Assembly: GCF_000835495.1 (NCBI RefSeq)
Contig: NW_015622541.1
Location: 4,588,001 to 4,652,000, forward strand
Length of the DNA stretch: 64,000 bases
From: Cladophialophora immunda
Lineage: Eukaryota; Ascomycota; Eurotiomycetes; Chaetothyriales; Herpotrichiellaceae
Reading direction: 5' to 3'
How positions within the stretch are numbered: the stretch's first letter is position 1; every line of letters begins with the position of its first letter. Positions 44,527 through 54,888 of this stretch are shown one piece after another. The translations under genes were made by a program, and so were the position numbers. The notes under the pieces are model-generated. The model ran no database searches and had not been told where the DNA came from. It saw nothing but the letters and a program-made list of their open reading frames with translations.

Positions 44527-45719
44527 TTAGTGAGCACCAATTCCAGCAGGGGGTGCTCTAATAAGAGCGTCCCCAAGCCGGTACTGACTTTCTCTGAAGT
44601 ATCGATTCATCGCCCCTATACTGATCGGATTCCTTGGGCATATGGAGGAAGTGCTCGAAAGGGAGGCGGCTGAATCCATTGTTGCTGAAGAGCTGTCCGA
44701 AAGCAGGGAGGAAAATGACGAGATGGAAGAAACACAAGACCTTCTCGGTTTCGTTGCAATATCGTGGAGTGCAGCATCCGCAGCATCTTGGTGCCCATAC
44801 TGCACTGGATCCGTCTGGACTCCGGCGTCTGAATACACGGGATGTCGAACTGGCGATGGTTGACGCTGGCTTATACCTGAGTTGCCCGGCCACGCTTTCA
44901 AGGCTCGGTCCTCCTGGCTAGTCTTCCTCTCATGCGGCGCTCTTAGTGACAACACTCCCGCTATTGCAATACTCCGTGGTCTGATTCTCTTCTTGACCCC
45001 CTTCCGCAGTTGTATTGACAAAGGTTGCTGATCGTGCTCTTGGACCTCATCCGAGTAGGAAAAGGTATGTGCCTTTCTTCGGACTGCCATTGCCTGAGAC
45101 GCGTTTACCGCAGCCGGTATGAGCGATCTCTGGTTGATGCTGCTCACGTTTTCTCGCAGATTTGTGTTGATGTGTGAGATCCGCTCATACTGATCGAAGG
45201 CGAAGAATTCGTCGTTATGTCCAAGGGAGACTTGAAGGGTCTCGAAGTCTCTACTTGACCCGTTGGGAGGGAAAAGCCATTCATCGAGGACACGTGGGAG
45301 TCCCTGTCTCTCTGCAAAGAAAAGATCAGTCAAAAGGTGGCCCCCTTCGGACGACCGAAATGCTTTGCTTTTTACCTTGCCTATATCCTCCCTGCCTGTC
45401 CTGCCAGCAGACATAATATCGATCGAAAGCCCCAACTGCATACACAAGGATCTTGTCGACACTTTCCAAACGCCCGAGGAGGCTGTTCAGCGAGACGTCT
45501 ACGCTTAGTGGTCTTTGTGGATTCGTCGCAATCCTGCGTCGAATCGTCAGTTCTGTGCCGGCACAACCGCTCTCTCTGTCTCTTCATTGAGACTCACTTG
45601 TCCTCTAATTCGAAAGCTGTGTTGTTCCGCGATCGCAAAGTTGCCATTGCTGGTTTCCAACTGACGGAGGGATTTTCTCTGACACTACCGTCGTTGCTGG
45701 GTGCTGCCGTAACCCGCAT
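44527..45719 (-). CDS. Conserved fungal protein of unknown function
   Basis: Three exons, 45719-45598, 45533-45376, 45311-44527; 354 aa. I recognise it only as a type found in other moulds. After a variable start (MRVTAAPSNDG) comes FELEDKIATNPQRP, SLLGRLESVDKILVYAVGAF, DRYYVCWQDRQGGYRQ, and after the second intron ERQGLPRVLDEWLFPPNG then LQVSLGHNDEFFAFDQ. These alternating aromatic strand segments suggest a beta-rich domain. The C-terminal half is Ser- and Arg-rich and probably disordered (SSISSFSSLLSDSSSATMD). Frames of all three exons agree only with the start at 45719; an ATG at 45828 is in a different frame and would need another intron. No signal peptide or membrane helix. Confidence 0.65.
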
Positions 45720-46114
45720 GAATCCTCGACATTTTATCGGGAGGCGATAGTCTCGTCAAGGATGGCGGCTGTCTCTCGCAGTTGCTGTGGGTCTCGACAT
45801 CTGAGCTCTTCTTTCGGAACGATCCCATCAGGCCACTCTGCTCATAATATCCGCTTATGAAGCACCGAATGTCGCATCTGGTCCCAATGTGGTCGACGTC
45901 TCTGACACTGTTGACAATCCACAACTCCACCGTGACAGGCTCACGTTCCTATGAGGCTCGCGGTGGTGTTGGCGCTTCAGATCAATTTGAACCATCTTTA
46001 CGACTATGTACTCCAAGTGGCGGTCTATGCAGTTTTGGGAGCCTGGGATAGACAATCAAGATCCAAAGCCCACTCTGTGTACACGAGACTACCTCTGTAC
46101 GTCTACCCGCTACC
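45720..46114. other. Intergenic, tandem minus-strand genes
   Basis: 395 nt upstream of the previous gene and downstream of the next. May contain an upstream exon (ATG at 45828). Nothing else seen. Confidence 0.4.
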
Positions 46115-46907
46115 TCAGGTGGTTTGTTTTGCTTGCTCCTGTTGCCGCAGAACCGGGTCTCTTTTCCATCTCTTCTCCCTCCTCCACAATTCAACCTCCA
46201 ATACCCTAGTTCCCTGGGGGATCTTTGCTCGCAGGCCATCATCATCACGATCAAAATAGAGAGCCCACAGTCCAGGCTCTTCTTCCACGACCACAAAGCC
46301 TTCCCACCCCTCGAGGGTCATCCGGCGGTCTTGCCTAGTACAATTCCACGGCCCTGTTACATGGGGCTGGGCATCTACCCGGAGGCCGTATTTGACTTCG
46401 TAGGTGTCCCTGTCGACGTAGATCCAGTTCAATATAGGCGGGATATCGGAGATTGTCGAGACGACGCCTTCGTACTTTGTGTCGGGATACGGGAGGAAAT
46501 ACCCCGCAAACGGATGCCCGAGGCATGTCTGCTCTGTATCTTCTTCGTCGTCATCATGATCGTGATCATCGTCACTACCAAGACCCTTCGATTTTGTGAC
46601 TAGCTTGTCGACGTAGAGCTAGACGGGTATTTAGATCAGCAAACCCATAGCCCCCAATAACGATGCACCCGTACTCTATGAAAAGAGAGAGAGAAAAGTT
46701 CACACTTACTTTCTGATCCCGCAAAATGATGCGTCGACCATCGATCTCTTGACTTCTGCTTGATGCCTTCACGCATGTCGCGACCAGGTTGCACCGCCGG
46801 GCGCGGTGTTCTTCTCGCCTATCCTTTGACTGGCCCTGGCGAATCGCCTCCGCCGTCGCCAGCATTGCCGGGCATGTTATGAGCGCCACGACCACGGAGA
46901 GCACCAT
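46115..46907 (-). CDS. Conserved fungal protein of unknown function
   Basis: Two exons, 46907-46710 and 46618-46115; 233 aa. It starts MVLSVVVALITCPAMLATAEA, a hydrophobic segment that could be a signal anchor, followed by IRQGQSKDRREEHRARRCNL. Exon 2 has LYVDKLVTK, an acidic His/Asp run (DDDHDHDDDEEDTEQ), GHPFAGYFLPYPDTKYEGVV, LNWIYVDRDTYEVKYGLR, GPWNCTRQDRRMTLEGWEGF, WALYFDRDDDGL and LEVELWRREKRWKRD. The Trp/Tyr-rich spacing and strict motif order indicate a folded, conserved domain; homologues occur widely in Pezizomycotina but no function is known to me. The intron is phase 0 and falls between DQK and LYVD. Minus-strand neighbour of the unknown gene above. Confidence 0.75.
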
Positions 46908-47738
46908 TCTCGCTCGAAAGGACGCGTGAGACTGTATGTCTGTTTCAGATCCTTGAGGTGGGCTGATTCTTCCTGATCTGCGGGGGACGGTACGAAGGAA
47001 CCGCAGCTTGAGACCTCGACCTACCCCTTTCTGCTCGCGAGATAGCTGGGTGGTCTGCCTTATCGCCAATGTGTAGTGAAGTTGCCATGGCCCGGAATCG
47101 CTGTCCTGTTATTGTACTTGTATAGTGGCACTGACGGATCTCCATGCTCAGGTCAGGCCACAGTCGTTCTGACACGATAAGGTGGCGAGATCCGGGGGTG
47201 GTGCAATCTGGAACAAGAAGGGCTATGGTGGTTTCACATTCCAATCGGGTAGGCTGCGACAAGAGAAGGTTGATTGTCTCAGCCTTGCGACTCTCCCTGT
47301 TTCTAGAACCGCGAACCCACCACCCCAGATCATCAGACCACTGCTACTCACTCACCGTGCTCTTGAGGTTCTGCGATGTAGTAGTAGTAGAGTATCGCTG
47401 AACAATGTGTGAAGTGACACCCCAGACACAGAAGCCCCTTTCTCCTTGACGATGCAGCTCATCCTTCTCCGTAGTATCGATGGCGTTTCAGAAGGCAAGA
47501 TTTGGCCATTGCTGGGAAGATAAAAGAGAGGAGGATATCGCCTTCGCTGAGATGCATTTTCATTCTCACCAGATCAACAACAAAACAAATCCTCCAATTT
47601 ATAGGTCGCAGAGTCGTCTGGTACGACTAGGAAAACATTTCAAGTCGCCTCACTATCGCCTAATTCGTACCCTGTTCTTTACAAACTCCCTTGGACCTCG
47701 AGTCTCTGCTTGTACAACCGATCTCCCACACCATCATA
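46908..47738. other. Divergent upstream region
   Basis: About 830 nt between head-to-head genes. A (TAG)n-like run (GTAGTAGTAGAG) is near 47380-47395. No gene supported. Confidence 0.5.
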
Positions 47739-48218
47739 ATGTCTGCCACGTATGTATCCTTCTCCAGGATTTGCCAACTCCAGAGTCTGACCGAGCTCCA
47801 GGGCCGCATACGGCAACACCGCCGACAAGGGTTACTCCAGCGGCAGCGAAGATGGACAAGCAACAGGCCAGCGGAAGGCGCTGGCTACAACCAACGGGCC
47901 ATCAGCATTACCTCTGCCGCCGACCTCGGATTACCTGTCGCAACCAGCGGGTATGTCAAGCATTCATGCAACAGTTCACCCCGTCTATTCATTCCCTGTC
48001 ACCGAATATTTGCCGCCTCCGGCCCTCTCTTTTGCATCGTTTCTTGCTGTCTCATACTGACTGGCTCCAATCTTGCAGGGAGTCTGCTCAAAGGAGCAAC
48101 CGACGAGAAGGGGAACCTCAAGCCCGCTGCGCTCATGGTCGGCATTAAACTTGATCTCGAGGCAGAGGTCCATTTGACAGCTCGAGTTCGAGGTGACATC
48201 ACGATTGGCTTGTACTGA
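47739..48218 (+). CDS. Small conserved fungal protein, unknown function
   Basis: Three exons, 47739-47749, 47802-47950, 48079-48218; 99 aa. The first coding exon holds only 11 nt (MSA plus two bases). The product begins MSATAAYGNTADKGY, has a Gly/Ser-rich middle (SSGSEDGQATGQRK), then across the second intron QPAGSLLKGATDEKGNLKP and a closing IKLDLEAEVHLTARVRGDITIGLY. This ending (LDLExEVHLxARxRGDIxIGL) recurs in small proteins of many filamentous ascomycetes. I know no function. The frame works only with both introns, each with GTATG donors and good acceptors. No signal peptide. Confidence 0.68.
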   Translation: MSATYVSFSRICQLQSLTELQGRIRQHRRQGLLQRQRRWTSNRPAEGAGYNQRAISITSAADLGLPVATSGYVKHSCNSSPRLFIPCHRIFAASGPLFCIVSCCLILTGSNLAGSLLKGATDEKGNLKPAALMVGIKLDLEAEVHLTARVRGDITIGLY

Positions 48219-48940
48219 TTCGGGAAATGTTTAAAGGAGGCGGATTCGTCCCAATCACGGCATCGGATGGCAAGTCTCCAGGCTCGCTGGCTGCAGGTTC
48301 AGCCTAGAGAGAGCCGGTACCTCCTCACCAAGAGTGTCGATCCGGGAAAGAAGAACCTTTTATACTAGAATGACCGTGTCGTCGTGCACAGGTGGCTTTG
48401 GAAAAGCCACGTTTGTTAAGATGAGACTCTGAGTTGTCCTAGTCCCGTCATCAGGATACGCTCAGATATCCTACCTACCATAGATCATCAGATCGAGGAA
48501 CACAAATCCCAATGACTCAACCCGAGAAATTTAGAATCATGTTCTGTCAGTGCCAGCCTCCTGTACAACGGACCTGTATCTCGCGCTCCATCAAATCCAG
48601 TATTTCGAAGCGATGGAAGTAGAGTGCTGATTGAAGAGAGTGAACGCATTTTAGCACGTTCGAACAAGTCAAAGGCAACATCCTTGTCCAGTGCCTGTGA
48701 GGTTGAAGTCTTCGTCTGCAGATGGGCCAGGCTGGTGTCGTCAAAACTGCTGTTTTAGTGTGATCTAAACTAGCCACATATAGTCTAGCTCGAAGGGTGT
48801 CACCCAACTCGTCTATCCACCCGTACCGCCTGAACTGACCTTGACTTGTACCTGCTCCTAGGGGATATCTCGTCTTCAACTCCTGATGCTTGTCTACCAA
48901 CCTGTCGAGATCCGCCGAGCTCAAAGTGACGAGCACTAGT
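48219..48940. other. Intergenic, upstream of desaturase
   Basis: About 720 nt. No gene seen; open frames on the minus strand near 48547-49099 overlap the desaturase start and look spurious. Confidence 0.5.
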
Positions 48941-50077
48941 ATGTCCACCGCCACCGAAACACAGTCCGTCAGTAGGGCTCGTCGTGCAAATTTGTCGCAT
49001 ACCACGAAGGCTGAGGAGAGAGGTACATCGGAAGAGCTGGGCCACAAGCAACGATCCGCGGAAGACAAATTTTTTTGGACATACACGGAGGAACCTCACC
49101 GCACCCGGCGGCAGGCTATCATAAAATCACACAAGGAAATCCTGCAACTGTGCGGTCCAGAGCCGCTGACGAAATATGTCGTCCTCGCCGTCGTTCTGTT
49201 GCAGATCCTGTGCGCCTACCTCCTCAAGGACTCTCCTGTTTTCTCATGGCGGTTCTGCCTTACGGCGTACGTGATCGGCGCCACTGCGAACCAGAATCTC
49301 TTCCTCGCTATCCACGAGATCAGCCATAATTTGGCCTTCCGGACAGCCATCTACAATAGACTTCTGGCCATCTTCGCAAATCTTCCCATCGGGGTACCAT
49401 ACTCGGCCGGATTCCGACAGTACCATTTGACTCACCACAAGTCGCTAGGCGTGGATGGAGTCGATACAGATCTCCCTACAGCACTTGAAGCGATCTTCTT
49501 GGATTCGGTCTTCGGCAAGGCCTTCTTCTGCACCTTCCAGCTCTTATTTTACGCCGTTCGCCCAATGATGGTGTACAAAATTCCCTTTGGGCCAATCCAC
49601 TATTGCAATATCGCTGCTCAAGTCGTCTTCGACATTTTGATCGTCCGATATCTGGGCTGGAAGGCTTTGTCCTATCTGATCATGAGCTCATTCCTGGCCG
49701 GTTCTCTACACCCGTGTGCGGCGCACTTCATCTCTGAGCACTATGTCTTTGCCAAATCCACTCTACAGAATGGCAAGGTTCCGAAAGACGTGCCCATTCC
49801 AGAGACTTATTCTTACTACGGTCCACTTAACGTCCTCACTTACAATGTTGGGTACCATAACGAACACCACGACTTCCCAGCCATTCCTTGGACCCGATTA
49901 CCCGAGGTCTATGAAACTGCACGTGAATTTTATGAGCCTCTGCCATGCCACAAAAGCTGGCCTTTGGTGCTATGGCAGTTCATCACTGACAAAGAAGTCG
50001 GGATGTGGTGTCGAGTCAAGAGAGCAGAAGGTGGACGCATCGTAGGAGGTTGGCAAGATGCTGAAGTGCAGAGTTGA
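48941..50077 (+). CDS. Sphingolipid (dihydroceramide) delta-4 desaturase
   Basis: Single exon, 378 aa from the ATG at 48941; no upstream in-frame ATG is needed. The N-terminal lipid-desaturase extension (FFWTYTEEPHRTRRQ, ILQLCGPEPLTKY) identifies the DES family rather than acyl-CoA desaturases. Three His boxes are complete: HEISH, HLTHH and HNEHH followed by DFPAIPWTRLP. Several membrane helices lie between (VVLAVVLLQILCAYLL). The enzyme introduces the 4,5-trans double bond of the sphingoid base in the ER, on dihydroceramide destined mainly for glucosylceramide. The next gene but one encodes the earlier 3-ketodihydrosphingosine reductase. Very clear assignment. Confidence 0.94.
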   Translation: MSTATETQSVSRARRANLSHTTKAEERGTSEELGHKQRSAEDKFFWTYTEEPHRTRRQAIIKSHKEILQLCGPEPLTKYVVLAVVLLQILCAYLLKDSPVFSWRFCLTAYVIGATANQNLFLAIHEISHNLAFRTAIYNRLLAIFANLPIGVPYSAGFRQYHLTHHKSLGVDGVDTDLPTALEAIFLDSVFGKAFFCTFQLLFYAVRPMMVYKIPFGPIHYCNIAAQVVFDILIVRYLGWKALSYLIMSSFLAGSLHPCAAHFISEHYVFAKSTLQNGKVPKDVPIPETYSYYGPLNVLTYNVGYHNEHHDFPAIPWTRLPEVYETAREFYEPLPCHKSWPLVLWQFITDKEVGMWCRVKRAEGGRIVGGWQDAEVQS

Positions 50078-50321
50078 ATGATCCACCATCCCATATGCAT
50101 ATGACCAGATAGACAAAGCGAATGTACAGAGACGAGATTATGAATGCACATGACTGAATTCACCGTGATTCGAGGTTGTTGGGTGCCAAGTTCCCAAGTG
50201 AGGTTGAGAATGCAGTACCAAAAACCTCGTGACACCTTCACCATCTCATACATATCCCCTTCTCCTCAAGTTTACTCTTCCATGTCCCCTCTGTGAACAC
50301 ATACCCACTAACCTTTCAGGG

Positions 50322-53281
50322 ATGCCGTCATCAGCACTGGGATGCGCCTCGTCTCGTCGGGGGCGTGGTCGCAGTGGTGGAGCCAGAGGACGATCGCATG
50401 GAGCCACATCTCGACCTCACTCCAGTCGACAGTGTACACGGTCCTCTCGAAATAGGCGAAATCGAAGAACATCATCTGCTACCCCGTCTCAAGCTGTATC
50501 CAACGGCCATCCAACACCTGTCCATTCCACGCTCTCCCCTCAAAGCGAAGGAGGTCAAGTTGCTGCGGTCCGAGACGACGACTTTCTAGAGCAGGTGATC
50601 ATGGCCGTCGACATCAAGGGCAAAGGTGAAATAGGTTGTGCATACTACGTTGCGGGCGAGGAGAGACTCTTGTGCATGGAACAGGTCATTGGTGGTGCTA
50701 CAGATGTCGTTGACAAATGTGTGAGCCATTGACTCTCGTATTGACCACAATCTCAGTCTTGTTGCAGTGAAACTGGACCTTCAGCCGACAACAGTTATCC
50801 TCTCCCTTCGCTCGGACGCTGCCGCAGACTCCGCCGATTCTCGGCTACGCCAAAACATATCTCTGGTGGACGGTGGTACGGAAGCATCGTTAAGGTGACG
50901 AATGAACAGCTGACTGGGGGATAGACGACGACCGCCAGCCCTTGCCGTATCAAATCGAGATACGACCGACACCTGATTTCAACTACGAGGATGCTCTGAA
51001 TAAGTTGGTCGGGCTCTGTTCCTTTGCTGAGAATCCTGCCACTCAGTTTCTCGTCCCTGGCGACTCCATGGTATACGATGAAAGGCTGCAACCAGAAGAG
51101 CTCGGTCTGACAAAGAGACGGGGCAAGCTGATGCAGATTTCATCATGGTTGAATCTCGACAACAAAGTTAGCATTGGCTGTGCTGGTGCCGTCATATCCT
51201 GGTTGCAGCGACGACGATCGGCCGCCTACCTCCCAGGAGATCCGGATGCCAACCAAACCTTCCGCGTCGCCCGACTCGAGATGTTCAACCTGCGTGGAAC
51301 CATGCTTGTGAACCGCGACACCCTTGTCTCGCTGCAAATCATCCAGCCAGAGTCTCATCCCAACGCATTCAACCAGGGCCCCGGCGCTTCAGGGGCGAAA
51401 GAATCGCTGTCGATCTACGGCCTGTTCCAGCACCACGCACGAACCCCGCAAGGCAAGGCACGCCTCCGGCAAACATGCTTGCGGCCGTCCCTGGATATAG
51501 AACTGATCAACACCCGCCTCGACTTCATCTCCGTGTTCGTCCGGCCAGAGAATCAATCGGTGCGTGACCAACTCAGCAAGAGCCTCGGGCGGATCAAGAA
51601 CATGCGCAACACCGTCACCCTTCTGCACAAGGGAATCGACGGCGGGAGGGCCAAGCAGAACGCGTTCAAAGGCAGCGTCTGGGAGTCCCTTCTCGGCTTC
51701 TGCTACCACGCCATCGACATTGCAGACACCCTCAGAGAGGCCCTGGGGGCGGAGCACCTCCCACTGTGCGTGCGTGCCGCAGAGTCCCTCGACCGACATG
51801 GCCTCAAGAGGATCGGCCGCATGGTGAACGAGATCGTCGACCGCGAATCATCGATCGACCAGCATCGCACGGTGGTGAACCGGGGCGTGGACGCGGACCT
51901 AGACCAGTTGAAAGACGTCTATGACGGGATGGAGGACATCCTGAACGAAAAGGCCCGCGACATCCAGCTGACTATCCCTGCGACACTCCAAATCGAATTG
52001 AACGTCACCTACCTGCCACACCTTGGCTTCCACCTGACCGTTCCCCGAGATCCGGCCACAGGCCAGGCGCTCTATGACGGGCACGAGTTGGGGTGGCAGC
52101 TCATGTTCACCACGCCGGCGCAAGCCTACTACAAGGACGCCACGATGCACGAGATGGACCATGAACTCGGCGATCTGTACTCTGCAATCTGTGACATGGA
52201 GGTCGAAATTGCCTACGCCTTGGCGCAGAATGTGCTTCGCGACGAGGATCTTCTGACCGCTGCGTCTGATATCTGTGGTGAGCTGGACTGCTTGCTGGCC
52301 TTTGCCCACGTCGCGCACCAATATCACCTGAGTCGGCCCACAATGACGGAGGACAACATCATCGAGATCAAGGGGGGAAGACATCTGTTGCAAGAGATGA
52401 CGGTACCATCTTTTGTGCCAAACGACACCTTTCTCGAAGGAGGGAATGGAGAAACCGATCCTGCAGGACCAAGCATGATATTGCTGACGGGCCCCAATTA
52501 TTCGGGTAAATCTGTCTATCAGAAGCAGGTTGCCCTGGCTGTCTACATGGCCCAGATGGGGTCATTCCTCCCCGCCGATTCGGCGACCATTGGCATGACC
52601 GACAAGATCCTCACTCGAATCACAGCCCGAGAGACCGTGTCCAAAGTCCAATCGGCCTTCATGATCGAGATGCAACAGATTGCCATGGCTTTGAATTCAT
52701 GTACCCGACGAAGCTTGGTGGTAATTGATGAATTCGGGAAAGGCACTGATACATTTGATGGTGCTGGCCTCGCTGCAGGTGTGTTCCATCACCTGCTTTC
52801 CCTGGGACCTCAAGCACCCAAGACGCTAGTCGCGACACACTTTCACGAAATCTTCGAGTTGGGACTCTTCCACGATGCAAAAAATGTTGCATTTGCGCAC
52901 ATGGAGGTCCAAGTCGACGAAAGAGACAGCCCCTGTGCCGGCGAGGATAATAGTCAAGTAACCTATCTATTCAATCTTCGCTCGGGCCGCAGTAATTTGT
53001 CCTACGGCGTCCAGTGCGCAGCAATGAATGGCGTCCCAGCTGAAATTGTCGAGCGAGCTATTGTAATAGCGGGATTGGCGCAACAAGGAGAGGATCTTGT
53101 GGCGGTGTGTTCGGCATTGAGAGAGGACGAAATTGAAGCGTTGAGGAGTGCGGAGCGGGCATCCCGGATGTTTTTGGGTGAGGATTTTGATCGTGACTGG
53201 ACGGAAGAGGAACTCGTGTCTTCACTGGGCGCCATGCTGGAGATTGACACAGTCACCGAGGAGACGAGTATCTCGGCATGA
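50322..53281 (+). CDS. MSH5: MutS homologue 5 (meiotic crossover factor)
   Basis: Three exons, 50322-50718, 50768-50872, 50925-53281; 952 aa. An Arg/Gly/Ser-rich N-terminus precedes a MutS connector/core (IMAVDIKGKGEIGCAYYV, then LPYQIEIRPTPDFNY). The lever/clamp region includes LSIYGLFQHHARTPQGKARL. The ATPase has Walker A GPNYSGKSVYQKQ (about residue 689) and Walker B LVVIDEFGKGTDTFDG (about 765), with ATHFHEIF. The YSGKSVYQKQVAL form and DEFGKGT-xT fit MSH5, which acts with MSH4 to stabilise recombination intermediates in meiosis and does not repair mismatches. The mismatch-binding N-terminal Phe-x-Glu domain is missing, as expected for MSH4/5. The N-terminal start is uncertain: CTAAC and TTTCAG immediately precede it, so an upstream exon may exist. 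Confidence 0.9.
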
Positions 53282-53294
53282 GGTTCGCGCGATC

Positions 53295-54404
53295 TCAGCT
53301 GACATTTGTGGTGGCATTCATCCCCTTTTGTTTGCCCCAAGTTTTGCACTTTGAGACGAAATCAGGAGCCACGAAAATGATGACGATAGAGCCCAGCCAG
53401 TTCCAAAAGACATCCATTACATTCGTGCGCACGCTTCCACTCATTCCACACCCGCGCATCAAGTGGCCCAGGAACATTGTGCTGATCATAAAGTCGCCTG
53501 CTCCCAGGCGTCGAAGCATGATCTTGGCAATCTCCTCGGGTTGCTGTGGCTTGTCGTCCTTCTCGAGCTGCAATGTCAAGGACGGTTTGATCTTATTCTC
53601 ATTCTCTAATCCCGGAGAGACGATACCCATGGGAAACAGGATGTGGACTTTCATGTCGGCGTCGGGAACGGGACCCAAGGACGGGTTCTGACGAGATCCA
53701 TTGTACACTTCTACCTCTTGGTTCAAGGTATCGGCCAAGGCACGCATGGCCGCTTTGCAGGGCGAATATGGACTGTAGCCTGCCACGGGGAAGAAAGCCA
53801 AGGTCGAGCAGGTGAATACCAGGTGGCGGGTCGGTCTTGGACGAGACACAGACTTGTTCCCATTGCTTGCAGCTTTGGATGAGGGTGTCTTCCACATGTT
53901 GATCGCCGCATGGGCCATCCATGCGCTGCTCCAGTAGACGGTGTCCATCTGATCCTTGAGTTTCTCGACCGGCGCATCCGCGAAGAACGACGGGTAGCAA
54001 TGTCCTGCGCAGCAGAAAATCAAGTCTGGTGCTTCTCCATCGTTCCATGTCTTGACTTCCTCCAAGATCCTGGGTGCAGATTCCGGGGCGCGGAGGTCAA
54101 AGGAGAGCGGGAGGAATCGCTGGGACTGCGCGTTTTTGGCACGGCTCTGGAGTGTCTTGACAGCTGTTTCGAGTTTGGGGATGTCCTGCGCAACGATAGC
54201 CACGTTGGCACCCCGGGCGGAGAGCTCTTGCGCGATGGCCAGCCCGAGGCCTTGGGAGCCGCCGGTCACGATAGCTGTAAGGCCCTCGACGGGGAAGTGG
54301 TTCTTGGACGGGAAGACCATTCTGGCGACGAGCAAGGTGGATAGGGCGAGGGCGAGGACGGTGAGGATCGTCAAGCTTCCTTGGGACCACCAGTCCGAAG
54401 ACAT
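53295..54404 (-). CDS. 3-ketodihydrosphingosine reductase (Tsc10/KDSR)
   Basis: Single exon, 369 aa. An N-terminal membrane helix (LTILTVLALALSTLLVARMV) precedes an SDR domain with TGGSQGLGLAIAQELSARGA, the NAG-equivalent IFCCAGHC, catalytic Ser (FTCSTLAF) and YSPCK, and a downstream HILFPMGIVSPGL. A C-terminal hydrophobic part (WNWLGSIVIIFVAPDF) fits a tail anchored to the ER. This is the signature arrangement of Tsc10/KDSR, the NADPH-dependent second step of sphingoid-base synthesis. Its stop is 13 nt from the stop of MSH5 on the opposite strand, so the 3' UTRs must overlap. Assignment is strong. Confidence 0.9.
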   Translation of the reverse strand: MSSDWWSQGSLTILTVLALALSTLLVARMVFPSKNHFPVEGLTAIVTGGSQGLGLAIAQELSARGANVAIVAQDIPKLETAVKTLQSRAKNAQSQRFLPLSFDLRAPESAPRILEEVKTWNDGEAPDLIFCCAGHCYPSFFADAPVEKLKDQMDTVYWSSAWMAHAAINMWKTPSSKAASNGNKSVSRPRPTRHLVFTCSTLAFFPVAGYSPYSPCKAAMRALADTLNQEVEVYNGSRQNPSLGPVPDADMKVHILFPMGIVSPGLENENKIKPSLTLQLEKDDKPQQPEEIAKIMLRRLGAGDFMISTMFLGHLMRGCGMSGSVRTNVMDVFWNWLGSIVIIFVAPDFVSKCKTWGKQKGMNATTNVS

Positions 54405-54888
54405 CAGAGAGAGTGTCTCCTTGTGAAGAAGGCTCCAAGCTTCAAAATACGAATGCTGTTGTTAGTGAGTGCTGGAGTCCGTGACTAGTGCTCATCGAGG
54501 TCCCCTTCAGTCAAATTGCCCGTATTCGCGACTTCAGGGCAGCGCTAAAAGATGACACGCAAGGGAGGCACGGGGAGCAATTGGGCTGCGGAAGAGCTCG
54601 TGCCGAGTGAGCAAGCCTGTCAAAAATCTACCGCATAGGGGCCAACGGGTCTTGCAGGTCCACCTGAAGCATATTTCGACTTCCCACCGTCGATGAAGGG
54701 TTTGTGCATTTTCTTTTCTGCTCGGTAAAGCGCCCGCCGAAAGCGGTTGCGTACGCCAAGCCCGCAACTCAAAAAAAGTTTCCATCTTCAACTGTCGGCC
54801 ACGACACCGCGAGTCTACTGAGGCAGTACACTAGATTCGGCCAGTGCGATCTACGCAAGCACAAATCTCCTGAGGGCGGTCCTTCGAA
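54405..54888. other. Divergent promoter of KDSR and Sas10 genes
   Basis: 484 nt separating two head-to-head genes. No distinct element recognised beyond short CT-rich stretches. Confidence 0.5.
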
